From assembly GCA_963707015.1 (NCBI GenBank), contig CAVPOO010000004.1:62001-126000 (forward strand): a stretch of DNA of 64,000 nt, given 5' to 3'. This document shows, piece by piece, positions 34,984 through 46,315 of the stretch (position 1 is the first letter of the stretch; each line of letters opens with the position of its first letter). A program made the position numbers and the translations under genes. The notes under the pieces were generated by a model that made no database searches, had not been told where the DNA came from, and saw only the letters and a program-made list of their open reading frames with translations. Source of the DNA: CAVPOO01 sp963707015 (GTDB taxonomy: Bacteria > Pseudomonadota > Gammaproteobacteria > Thiohalobacterales > Thiohalobacteraceae).

Positions 34984-35035
34984 CCCTGTTTAGCCCCTGT
35001 GTGTCCCGAGAGTCAAAAAGCCGCCTGCTATTAGA

Positions 35036-35076
35036 CACAAAAAAGGCCAGCGAGGCGACTTTGCGCCCCGCTGGCC
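35036..35076 (-). terminator. Rho-independent terminator of the acidic secreted-protein gene
   Basis: Read on the minus strand, GGCCAGCG pairs with CGCTGGCC around a 16-base loop and is followed by TTTTTTGTGT. It lies 60 bases beyond the stop codon of the minus-strand gene ending at 35136. Confidence 0.8.
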
Positions 35077-35135
35077 CAAGCGACGAGTAAATGCCGTATC
35101 TCGCGAGGATTAGCGCGCCTGATACTGTCCGCGCT

Positions 35136-36287
35136 TCATGGCGCCGGAACCGGGCAGTTGCTGTCGAAATTGCACTCGACCAGCTCGGTGATAACTTTCT
35201 CGGTCAGGTTCACCTCCAGAAACACCCCGATGCCTGGCGCACGGTACTTGCGCTCTTCCACGTCCGGCTCGAGCGGGGTGAAATCCCGGGTGACCAGACA
35301 GCCCGCCGTTTTGTCGCTGCAGAATTTTTCAGCCAGGTCTTTTGGCACCAGATAGTCCAGGCTTTTGGGGTTGTTGGTTTCACTACCAAAGACATAGTCG
35401 GTCGAGAGCACCTGAGCCACATCCTCGGCGTTGCCCAGCGAAAACTCCTGGCGATAGGCCTGTCGCTTGTGAGGCCTGTCAGGCACGAGAATACCGGCCT
35501 TGTCGCCGTCGCGGCCTGCCTTGAACGAACCGTCGATGCTCACCAGCTCGGGGAGCGCGGGGCTATCCTCTTCGAACGTCTCGAAATCGCGGGCAAGCTC
35601 GCCGCAGTACCACACGTCACCGGTGTACAGGTTACGGGCATACCAGTCATCGGTGTCCTCGATGACCTCACCGTCTTCCTCGACCAGGTCATTCACCACC
35701 AGACAGGTCACACCGTCGACGTCTTTCGTGGCATGGTTTCCGGGGTTGTCCGGGTCTTCCAGGACTCTCACCGTGATGGTCTCGGTGACCTCGTTGTCGT
35801 CTTCATCAGTGAACTCGCTCTTGTATTTCCACTCGTTGCCGACGGTCAGCGGGAAGTACTTATTGCCGCCAGGCTCAAACCTGTCCGGATCGAAGTCCGG
35901 ATCATAGGGACTCCCGCCTACCAGGTCACAGACGTCCAGGCGGGCGTCGAACTGCTCTTTACAGAGCTCCAGGAACTCTGAATTTTCTTTCCGGACCTCT
36001 CGCTTACAGCCTCGCCTGTCGTCTCGATCCTCGAGGTTAATACAGTTCGCGGTGGCAACCAGCAGGTCATCGCGCGCCTCGGCCCGGCAGGCCTCCAGGG
36101 CCAGCTTCGCCGTTGTCGAGCAGACGCCGCGTTTCCCGTGACGGTCGCCGTCCTCATCATCGTCGCCATGCGCAAGCAGCGGGCCCGCGGCCAGCGCCAG
36201 CGCAGCCGCCGCGACGAGCAGCCCCCAATGGAAGCCACTCGTGGGCTGGCGGTGCTGCACAGCCGGTTTCACAAGATACGTACTCAT
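35136..36287 (-). CDS. Secreted acidic hypothetical protein
   Basis: 383 residues from the ATG at 36287, preceded by AGGAGG; a longer frame to 36434 lacks signal-peptide character. An Ala-rich hydrophobic segment (WGLLVAAAALALAAGPLLAHG) precedes an Asp/Glu-rich mature protein with several Cys pairs (GVCSTTAKLALEACRAE, CINLEDRDDRRGCKREV, LCKEQFDARLDVCD). The middle has FPLTVGNEWKYKSEFTDEDDNEVTETITVRVLE, a beta-sheet pattern. I do not recognise a family. It is divergent from the two-component pair at 36534, separated by about 250 bases, so it may be the regulated target. Confidence 0.75.
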   Translation of the reverse strand: MSTYLVKPAVQHRQPTSGFHWGLLVAAAALALAAGPLLAHGDDDEDGDRHGKRGVCSTTAKLALEACRAEARDDLLVATANCINLEDRDDRRGCKREVRKENSEFLELCKEQFDARLDVCDLVGGSPYDPDFDPDRFEPGGNKYFPLTVGNEWKYKSEFTDEDDNEVTETITVRVLEDPDNPGNHATKDVDGVTCLVVNDLVEEDGEVIEDTDDWYARNLYTGDVWYCGELARDFETFEEDSPALPELVSIDGSFKAGRDGDKAGILVPDRPHKRQAYRQEFSLGNAEDVAQVLSTDYVFGSETNNPKSLDYLVPKDLAEKFCSDKTAGCLVTRDFTPLEPDVEERKYRAPGIGVFLEVNLTEKVITELVECNFDSNCPVPAP

Positions 36288-36533
36288 TATTGTTTTCCTC
36301 CTACGTTTGACGCCCCGGCACGGGGCACCCGGTTTACTGGGATCGTGTTGAACGCCGTTCAGGGGATGGTGTCGGTGCCCCCGGCCTGTGCGCCGGCAGC
36401 GACGCCTGGCACGTAAATCCGATCCCGACGCCACCGTCCTCGTAAACAGTCTAGTCTTGCGATCTTACCCGGAGCTTTCCGAAGCATTACCAAATGGTAA
36501 TGTGCTGCGCGCGCGGTCCGGCTATGATGAACT

Positions 36534-37214
36534 ATGATGCATATCCTGTTGATCGAGGATGATATACAGGCCGCCGAGTATCTGGTGAAGGGACTCGGCG
36601 AGTGTGGCCATGTCGTCGATCATGCGGCCGACGGCGAAGGCGGCCTGCATCTTGCGTTGACCGGCCAGTACGAGGTGATCGTCGTCGACCGCATGTTACC
36701 GGGGCGCGACGGCCTGTCGATTATTCGCCTGCTGCGCGCGGACCGCAACCAGACGCCGGCACTGGTGCTCTCCGCGCTCGGCGAAGTGGATGACCGCGTC
36801 GCCGGGCTGCGCGCGGGCGGCGATGACTATCTGGTCAAACCCTACGCCTTCAGTGAACTGCTGGCGCGCCTGGATGCGCTGAGCCGACGCAATCATCCTG
36901 CCATGCAGGAACAGCGGCTTCGGGTTGGCGACCTGGTCGTCGACAGGCAGAGCCAGATGGTCACGCGCGCCAACAAACGCATTCGCCTCCAGCCCCGCGA
37001 GTTTCGGCTGCTGGAGTATCTGATGCGCAATGCGGGACGGGTGGTGACGCGCACCATGTTGCTGGAACACGTGTGGGATTTCCATTTCGATCCGCAGACC
37101 AACGTAATCGACGTGCAGATCAGCCGCCTGCGCAGCAAGATAGACAAGGGCTTCGCGCTCCCGCTGCTGCACACCGTCAGGGGCGCGGGATACAAGCTCA
37201 GTGAATCTCCCTAG
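36534..37214 (+). CDS. OmpR-family response regulator
   Basis: 226 residues. Receiver domain with Asp9/Asp10, phospho-acceptor Asp52 (VVDRMLPGRDG), and LVKPYAFSELLARLDAL; C-terminal winged helix IRLQPREFRLLEYLMRNAGRVVTRTMLLEHVWDFHFDPQTNVIDVQISRLRSKID. The VWDFHFDPQTNVIDVQISRLR pattern is typical of the CusR/CopR/QseB subset of regulators, which often sense copper, silver or envelope stress. The sensor kinase start lies inside this gene's last 14 bases, so the pair is co-translated. Confidence 0.93.
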   Translation: MMHILLIEDDIQAAEYLVKGLGECGHVVDHAADGEGGLHLALTGQYEVIVVDRMLPGRDGLSIIRLLRADRNQTPALVLSALGEVDDRVAGLRAGGDDYLVKPYAFSELLARLDALSRRNHPAMQEQRLRVGDLVVDRQSQMVTRANKRIRLQPREFRLLEYLMRNAGRVVTRTMLLEHVWDFHFDPQTNVIDVQISRLRSKIDKGFALPLLHTVRGAGYKLSESP

Positions 37215-38592
37215 ATTATATCGAACGACGGCGGTCCGGCTCGCGCTGCGCTATGCGCTGGTCTATGCACTCATGCTCGGCCTCGCGCTGGCCGCGTTTT
37301 ACTGGTACAGCAGCCGTTACGTCGATGCGCGACTCGAGGCCGGGCTGGAACAGGAACTTCACGCCCTGACCGAACTGTTCGAGACGGGGGGCATGGACGG
37401 GCTCGCGCAAGCCGTCCGGCAGCGTACCCGGGACGGCCTGCACGAGGGGCGCTTCTATCTGCTCGTCTCGCCGGCCGGTGAGACCCTGGCCGGTAACCTG
37501 TTCACGTGGCCGGCCGGGGAGTCTGTGTCACTCGACGCCAAGGTTCACGGCGCCTGGATCGAAGATGACAATATGGCCGGTCACCTCTATGACGACGATG
37601 CCTACGTGCCTGTCGTCGCCCGTGAGTTTCCCGACGGCAGCCGGGTGTTGCTGGCCGCAGGCGTTGAACAGGCCGAGGCATTGCACGAAATCACCGAGTT
37701 TCTGATCGAAGTCCTGGGCGCGAGTGTCGTGCTGGCGCTGATCATGAGCGTGATTCTGGGACGCACCATTCTGGCGCGAATGGACGCGATCAGCCGCACC
37801 GCGGGTGACATCATGGCCGGTGACCTGTCTCAGCGGGTACCCGTGAGTGACCACGATGATGAATTCGACGCCCTGGCGAAGCGGCTCAATACCATGCTGG
37901 ATCGCATTCAACAGCTCATCAAAGGGATTCGCGAAGTCACCGACAATGTCGCGCACGACCTGCGCAGTCCCCTGAGCCGTTTGCGTAACCGCCTCGAGGT
38001 CACCCTGCTGGAGCCTCGCAGCGAGCCGGAATACCGTGAGGCGATCAGCAGCGGGATTGAAGACGCCGAGGCATTGATCAAAACCTTCAATGCCATGCTC
38101 GGAATCGCCCAGGCAGAGGCGGGCAATCACCGTACACAGTGGGGTCGTGTCGACCTGAATCGGCTCGCAGCCGATCTCACGGACCTCTACCAGCCAGCCG
38201 CCAGACACAAGGGTCAGAAACTCGAGCTCACGACAGGCCGCAGCGCCGAGATCACCGGCAGCCGTGAGTTGCTCGCCCAGGCGATCGGCAACCTGCTGGA
38301 CAATGCCATCAAGTACACGCCGACGGGGGGCAGGATACGCTTGGAGGTCAAGAGTTCGGCTGCCGTCGCCGGGGTGAGCGTATCGGATTCGGGTCCCGGT
38401 ATTCCTGTCTCGGAAAGAGACCATGTCCTGGCGCGTTTCGTGCGCCTCGACAGTTCACGCCATACGCCCGGCAACGGGCTCGGGCTGAGTCTCGTGCAGG
38501 CCGTCGCACGCCTGCACAAGGCCGAACTGATGCTCGGCGATGCCGGGCCCGGGCTCGTCGTCAGCCTGCGCTTCGCGCGTCACGCGGCCTGA
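37201..38592 (+). CDS. Sensor histidine kinase partner
   Basis: 463 residues with a GTG start overlapping the regulator by 14 bases. TM1 (about 17-36), a periplasmic domain of about 125 residues, TM2 (about 167-190), HAMP, then the HisKA box VTDNVAHDLRSPLSRLRNRLEVTL with His252, and an ATPase domain (AIGNLLDNAIKYTPTGG, VSDSGPGIP, GNGLGLSLVQAV). The HDLRSPLSRLRNRLEV pattern belongs to the CusS/QseC-like kinases. The periplasmic part is acidic (DDDAYVPVVAREFPDGSRVLLAAGVEQ), which fits metal or cation sensing, although that is inference. Confidence 0.93.
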   Translation: MNLPRLYRTTAVRLALRYALVYALMLGLALAAFYWYSSRYVDARLEAGLEQELHALTELFETGGMDGLAQAVRQRTRDGLHEGRFYLLVSPAGETLAGNLFTWPAGESVSLDAKVHGAWIEDDNMAGHLYDDDAYVPVVAREFPDGSRVLLAAGVEQAEALHEITEFLIEVLGASVVLALIMSVILGRTILARMDAISRTAGDIMAGDLSQRVPVSDHDDEFDALAKRLNTMLDRIQQLIKGIREVTDNVAHDLRSPLSRLRNRLEVTLLEPRSEPEYREAISSGIEDAEALIKTFNAMLGIAQAEAGNHRTQWGRVDLNRLAADLTDLYQPAARHKGQKLELTTGRSAEITGSRELLAQAIGNLLDNAIKYTPTGGRIRLEVKSSAAVAGVSVSDSGPGIPVSERDHVLARFVRLDSSRHTPGNGLGLSLVQAVARLHKAELMLGDAGPGLVVSLRFARHAA

Positions 38593-38739
38593 CCCGCATT
38601 TCTCACCGGGCGGCGATAGAGTCACATAATGCACTGAGGTAAGGAACAGAGCGCAGATCAGGAAAGAGACAGTGTGTAATCAGGCCGTGCCTATCCCAGC
38701 CCTGGCTAGTTCTCGCGCGCCCGGATTTGCGCTTCACTC

Positions 38740-38763
38740 AAGTGGTAGCTATAGCTACCACTT
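38740..38763. repeat. Perfect 24-bp palindrome
   Basis: AAGTGGTAGC-TATA-GCTACCACTT is identical to its reverse complement over 24 bases. It lies in the 269-base gap between the 3' ends of two convergent genes (kinase at 37201-38592, DsrC-like at 38862-39215). It could be a bidirectional terminator stem (no clear T-run) or a protein site. Rest of the gap: nothing recognised. Confidence 0.7.
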
Positions 38764-38861
38764 TCGCTCCAGCGCGGCGTCCGGACACACGAGACCTGCG
38801 CCAGCATCCGGAATCCCGGTGAGAAATGCGGGCTACCAACACCAGCCGGCCGGCAGCCCGC

Positions 38862-39215
38862 CTACATGTAGGTCTTCGCCTCTTCACCCGGATCCGGCAG
38901 ACCGGAGATCCGCCAGACCTGCCGGCAGCTGCCGAAGAGGGTCTTTATGTCTTCCCGCCTGATCTCGTTGGCCCGGCACACCAGGCGCATGAGGGGCACG
39001 CAACCGAATTTTGTGTGGTACTCACGCAGGTAAAAGATGATCCGCCAGTGGGCGCCGGTCAGCTCTTCGATGCCGTCTTCCCGGGCAATCCAGCTGGCGA
39101 CCTCCCTGTTCCAGGTGTGGGGGTCGGCCAGAAAACCGTCCTCGTCGAATGCCAGGGGCTGCGCCCGGGTCTGCCGGTTCACTGGGTCGGTATGCCAAAC
39201 GCCGTCACTGTTCAT
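38862..39215 (-). CDS. DsrC/TusE-family protein lacking both C-terminal cysteines
   Basis: 117 residues. DsrC fold signature: DEDGFLADPHTWNREVASWIAREDGIEELTGAHWRIIFYLREYHTKFGCVPLMRLVCRANEI, then the C-terminal arm SCRQVWRISGLPDPGEEAKTYM. DsrC proper has a CysA penultimate and CysB ten residues before (ACKxAGLPKPTGCV). Here the CysB position is Trp and the arm ends ...EEAKTYM with no Cys, so it can neither carry the trisulfide of dissimilatory sulfite reductase nor relay persulfide like TusE. It thus fits the regulatory (Rsp-type) members of the family. Divergent from a CysB-like LysR regulator 200 bases away. Confidence 0.85.
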   Translation of the reverse strand: MNSDGVWHTDPVNRQTRAQPLAFDEDGFLADPHTWNREVASWIAREDGIEELTGAHWRIIFYLREYHTKFGCVPLMRLVCRANEIRREDIKTLFGSCRQVWRISGLPDPGEEAKTYM

Positions 39216-39415
39216 GGGTCGCCTCCAGGTTTGTGGTCAGGATATCAGTCAGGTTGGCGCCCGCTGGTCGGGCCGGTTCTCGATTCATTCTCAGACCTCC
39301 GGCACACCGCACAATGCCGTGCGAACCCTGACTGGTCGCTGCCGGACAGCTATGATGGAATCTGCTATATATCTTGTAAAACGATTATTTATGATTATTA
39401 ATCACGTTTTCTGAT

Positions 39416-40357
39416 ATGGAACTGAGACAGCTCCGCTCGCTGGTTTCGCTCGCCGAAGCGCATTTCAGCGTCACCCAGACAGCCGAGCGGCTGCATCTGG
39501 TGCAATCGGCGGTCTCCCAGCATCTGTCCAGACTGGAAAATGAGCTGGGCATGGAGATCTTTGTGCGCCGCGGGAAACGACTCGTGGGACTGACCGCTGC
39601 CGGTGAACAGGTGCTGCACTACGCGCGCAAGACCCTGGCGGATATCGAAAACATTCTTGCCGTGGGACGCGACCATGCGCAGGAGTCCAGGGGCGTGCTG
39701 CGCATCGGAACCACTCACACCCAGGCCCGCTATGTCTTGCCGCCGGTCATCCGCGCGTTCCGCGAGAGCTATCCGGAGGTAAGCCTGCAGATCCACCAGG
39801 GCACCCCGCAACAGCTGGTAGAGATGGCCACTGCAGACAGCGTCGATTTCTCCATCTGCACCGAGGCACTGGCGGACGACCCTGCCCTGGCCGCTGTGCA
39901 CTGCTATCGCTGGAACCGCAGCCTGATTGCACCCGCCGGTCATCCGGTGCTCGCGCGCCGGCCCCTGTCTCTGGAGGCGCTGTGTGACTACCCCCTGATC
40001 ACCTACGTATTCGGTTTCACCGGCGCGAGTCATTTCCGGACCAGCTTCGCGCGGCTCGGATTGCAGCCGCAGGTGGTGCTGAGTGCCGCCGACACCGACG
40101 TGATCAAGACCTACGTCAGGGAAGGTTTCGGCGTTGGCATCATCGCCAGTCCGGCCTATTCCGAAGCCATCGACAGCGACCTGCAGACCCGTGACCTCAG
40201 CCGTTTCTTCCCCTGGGAAGTCACCCGCATCGCCTACCCGCGCGGCAAATACCTGCGACGCTATGAGCAACGCTTCATGGAACTGCTGCAAAATATGGTT
40301 ACCGACAACGGCGTCATCGTACGCCCCGCATCTGTGCCAACAGGCCTGGAAATCTGA
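39416..40357 (+). CDS. LysR-family transcriptional regulator (CysB/Cbl-like)
   Basis: 313 residues. N-terminal winged HTH: MELRQLRSLVSLAEAHFSVTQTAERLHLVQSAVSQHLSRLENELGMEIFVRRGKRLVGLTAAG. The effector domain starts with LRIGTTHTQARYVLPPVIRAFRESYPEVSLQIHQGTPQQLVEMA, the CysB/Cbl signature (TTHTQARYxLP) for O-acetylserine/sulfate-type ligands. Upstream DNA is very AT-rich (39355-39415), a likely promoter. Divergence from the DsrC-family gene suggests it controls that gene or a sulfur regulon. Confidence 0.93.
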   Translation: MELRQLRSLVSLAEAHFSVTQTAERLHLVQSAVSQHLSRLENELGMEIFVRRGKRLVGLTAAGEQVLHYARKTLADIENILAVGRDHAQESRGVLRIGTTHTQARYVLPPVIRAFRESYPEVSLQIHQGTPQQLVEMATADSVDFSICTEALADDPALAAVHCYRWNRSLIAPAGHPVLARRPLSLEALCDYPLITYVFGFTGASHFRTSFARLGLQPQVVLSAADTDVIKTYVREGFGVGIIASPAYSEAIDSDLQTRDLSRFFPWEVTRIAYPRGKYLRRYEQRFMELLQNMVTDNGVIVRPASVPTGLEI

Positions 40358-40667
40358 CGGTTCCCAGGCAGTCCCTGCTGCCAAAGGGCGTCGGCGAGAT
40401 GGCCGGATAGCCCTGTTGTGTGACACCCGACTTCGCGCCGCCATTGTGTTTGTGCAGAACCCACGTTTTGGCGGACTGGATCGCATCACGTCGGCGTATG
40501 CGGTCACCCATCGGGCTTCTAAATCATTTCAATACAATCCCTTACGAGAGCATGACCAAGCCCGCACGAAAACTGGCACGTGCCCTGCAATTACCCTGAT
40601 CAAGGCGCACGGCCCGCCGGGCAGACCGCCGATAAATCTCAACCTCAACCAAACTGGAGAACTGACA
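40358..40667. other. 310-base gap before the GG-leader gene
   Basis: An open frame runs through it into the next gene but has no start or ribosome site of its own before 40668. Presumably the promoter region and 5' leader of the small protein. No terminator, repeat or RNA was recognised. Confidence 0.4.
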
Positions 40668-40934
40668 ATGGCAACTCTGACAATCAAAGATCTGACTGCA
40701 AGCAAGGAACTCGACGGCAAGGCCATGGCGGCCGTGGCCGGTGGTACCTCGGAACTCGCCGCGCTGGTACTGGGCTACACCTCGATCGCGACCAGCTTCC
40801 CGGTGAGCAACGCCGGCGCGAATGTCGGCATCCAGTCCAACTCCGTTGGCTCCTTCAACTTCGGCGTGGTCAACCAGTCGAACAGCCAGGACCAGTACAT
40901 CGACCAGCTCGGCAATCTCCTCGGCGCCGTCTGA
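40668..40934 (+). CDS. Small protein with double-glycine (leader-type) motif, possible bacteriocin/RiPP-like precursor
   Basis: 88 residues from the ATG at 40668 (GGAGA nine bases upstream). The start MATLTIKDLTASKELDGKAMAAVAGG has the shape of a GG-type leader: charged N-part with ELD.KAM, then AVAGG at 22-26. The rest (27-88) is Ser/Asn/Gly/Val-rich, neutral and Cys-free: GANVGIQSNSVGSFNFGVVNQSNSQDQYIDQLGNLLGAV. No maturation or C39 transporter gene is adjacent. It ends in a strong terminator. Alternatives: a surface or amyloid-like protein exported without processing. Identity of the family: inferred from the leader alone. Confidence 0.7.
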   Translation: MATLTIKDLTASKELDGKAMAAVAGGTSELAALVLGYTSIATSFPVSNAGANVGIQSNSVGSFNFGVVNQSNSQDQYIDQLGNLLGAV

Positions 40935-40958
40935 ACCTGACACGGCAACGCAACACGG

Positions 40959-40984
40959 GCGGAGGTCTTCGGACCTCCGCTTTT
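40959..40984 (+). terminator. Rho-independent terminator
   Basis: GCGGAGGTC (40959-40967) and GACCTCCGC (40972-40980) around a TTCG tetraloop, followed by TTTTCC. Ends the GG-leader gene's transcript 25 bases after its stop codon. The rest of the 347-base gap to 41281 shows no gene. Confidence 0.9.
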
Positions 40985-41281
40985 CCTTGCGGCGGTTCTT
41001 TATTTGCGCATCGACCGCGCGCCGTACGAAAACCCTGATCAGCCTGTTGCGACCCGAATCCGGCGGGACCTTGCATGAACACGGTGGTTCCCTGCGCTCG
41101 AGAAACGCTTGCAGCAGGACCAGCGTCCAGTCGTTGGCAAACACGCCACAACGGAGTTACCATCAGAGTTTCCCGGGAAGCGTACCGACTCCGGACATAC
41201 ATATTAGCCGCACCCATGGCGCATGCTGTTTTCCCGGCCCGGTCCTGGACCGGTTTCCCTCCCCCTAGCTGGCAATGATCC

Positions 41282-42471
41282 TTGAAGTCCGTGGGCCTGA
41301 AAGTGTGGATTAGGATAACGCTGATCCTGGTGGCAGTCGGCCTTGTCGCCGGGCTCGTCCAGCAGCGCCTGGAGAGTCTTGCCGAAGCACCGGCCGGCCG
41401 TGGTGAGGGGAAGCGGGCGGTGCCGGTGGAAGTTGCCGCCATCGAACAGGGTCCGATCGAGCTTCGCCGCTCCTTTGCGGGCACGCTGGAGGCCAATGCG
41501 GAGTTCGTCGTCGCGCCCAAGGTGAGCGGGCGCATCGAGCAGCTGAGTGCGGACCTCGCTGACATCGTCACGCGGGGCCAGCTGGTGGCGAAGCTGGACG
41601 ACGCCGAATACGTGCAGGCGCTGGCCCAGGCAGAGGCCGGGCTGGCCGTGGCGAAAGCGAATCTGTCCGAGGCCGAGAGTCTGCTGAAAATCGCCGAGCG
41701 GGAGCTGGAGCGTCTGGACAAGCTGCGCGAGCGCGGGGTGAGCTCGGAATCGCAGCGCGACGCAGCCAAGGCGGATCAGCTCGCCAAGCAGGCTCACGTC
41801 CAGGTGACGACAGCGCAGGTGACGCGTGCCCGGGCGGAGCTGGAGACGGCTCGCATCCGTCTCGGCTACACCGAGGTGACGGCAGGCTGGCGGGGCGGCG
41901 ATGACCGGCGCGTGGTAGCGGAACGCTATGTGGACGAAGGCGAAACCGTGTCTGCCAATGCACCCCTGCTGCGGATCGTGGAGCTCGACCCCATTACCGC
42001 GGTGTTCTTTGTCACGGAGCGGGATTATGCCCTGCTGCAGCCGGGCCAGAGCGCCGCGCTGAGCACCGACGCCTATGCCGACGCGTCCTTTCAGGGGCGT
42101 ATCACACGCATCGCCCCGGTGTTTCGCGAGAGCACACGCCAGGCGCGGGTAGAACTGCGGGTCGACAATCCGCAGCTGCGCCTCAAACCCGGCATGTTCG
42201 TGCGCGCCACGGTCGTGCTCGCGCGGGTACAGGAGGCCACCATCATACCGGAGCAGGCGCTGACGAACCGCGGCGGACACAGCGGCGTGTTCGTCCTGGC
42301 CGCGGACGGTCAGTCGGTGCTGTGGCGCGAGGTGCAGGTGGGAATCCGCGACGGGAACCGGGTGCAGGTCATGGGTGAGGACCTGGCCACGCAGGTGGTG
42401 ACGCTGGGTCAGCAGCTGCTGGATGACAACTCCCGGGTCTCCATCGCCGCCGGCCAGCGAGGACCCGACCC

Positions 42472-42475
<4 letters not shown>
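41282..42475 (+). CDS. RND efflux periplasmic adaptor (AcrA/MexA type)
   Basis: 397 residues if started at TTG 41282 (GTG 41291 is an alternative; no good ribosome site; an ATG at 41275 is out of frame). N-terminal membrane anchor (VWIRITLILVAVGLVAGLV), the lipoyl half FAGTLEANAEFVVAPKVSGRIEQLSADLADIVTRGQLVAKLDD, an alpha-hairpin (AEAGLAVAKANLSEAESLLKIAERELERLDKLRERGVSS), the second lipoyl/beta-barrel (YVDEGETVSANAPLLRIVELDPITAVFFVTERDYALLQPGQSA) and a membrane-proximal domain. Pairs with the pump encoded next; the stop codon overlaps the GTG of that gene by four bases. Confidence 0.92.
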
Positions 42476-45582
<3,107 letters not shown>

Positions 45583-45694
45583 CACCTGCCGAGCGGCCGA
45601 CTCCCTGATGCCGCCCGCGGGCGAAGCGTCGATCGAGCCGCTCCGTGTTTGCGCTATCCTGTTGTATTTGTGGCTTTAATGTGACCGTTCGCAG

Positions 45695-46195
45695 ATGAAG
45701 GCGCGCGGCCGGCAGGGACAGCGAGGCCGTGTCAGGACCGGACGGTTATCCGTTGTGACTTGTTGGCATGAGCAATCCTGCTCTAGACTGTTCAGCGTGT
45801 ACCGGCTGAGACACATCGTGCAGCGATACCGACAGGGCCTGTGGGCGCTGGCTGCGGCGGTAATCTGCGCGCAGCTGGTGCCGCTGCACCTGCATTTCCA
45901 CCACGCCGCCGGTACCCCCGATGCCGGAGTCCTGCATGTCCTGGACCTGCATGTGGCCGGCAATGCGACGGATAACGTGCATCATGGCGACGCGCATGTG
46001 ATTGACATGAGCGCCGAGACCGTCGTCAAGCAATGGAACAGTGTCTCGGCCGCGCCTGTGCTCATCGCCTGTCTGTTGCTGCTCTTTGTTGCTCCCATCG
46101 CGCTCGGTGTGTTGCGCCGCCCGCCCAGGCGCAACCCGCTCCCTCGCTCGCTGTTCGCCGTCCCCCCGCCTCTGCGCGCGCCACCACGCTCCTGA
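45695..46195 (+). CDS. Small His-rich membrane protein upstream of czcCBA
   Basis: Up to 166 residues (a GTG at 45797 is the more likely start). Short hydrophobic N-terminal segment (GLWALAAAVICAQLVPLHLHFHH), a His-rich periplasmic stretch (LHFHHAAGTPDAGVLHVLDLHVAGNATDNVHHGDAHVID), then a second TM (VLIACLLLLFVAPIALGVL) and a basic Pro-rich tail. This is the position and appearance of CzcI/CusF-like metal-binding accessory proteins, but I cannot name a family. Transcribed with the metal efflux operon that starts 121 bases later. Confidence 0.6.
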   Translation: MKARGRQGQRGRVRTGRLSVVTCWHEQSCSRLFSVYRLRHIVQRYRQGLWALAAAVICAQLVPLHLHFHHAAGTPDAGVLHVLDLHVAGNATDNVHHGDAHVIDMSAETVVKQWNSVSAAPVLIACLLLLFVAPIALGVLRRPPRRNPLPRSLFAVPPPLRAPPRS

Positions 46196-46315
46196 CGCTA
46201 CCCGTTTGCGCGACGGCACGCACGTGCCGTTTTACAGCCCGCGTTCGTCCGTCACAGGCGACCAGGCAGACCGTGTCGAGCAAGTCATCGCATCGGCCTG
46301 GGAGAGACCAGACAC

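Noticed and set aside
36138..36416. Plus-strand frames antisense to the acidic secreted protein
   Set aside because: Shadow of the signal peptide region of the minus-strand gene.
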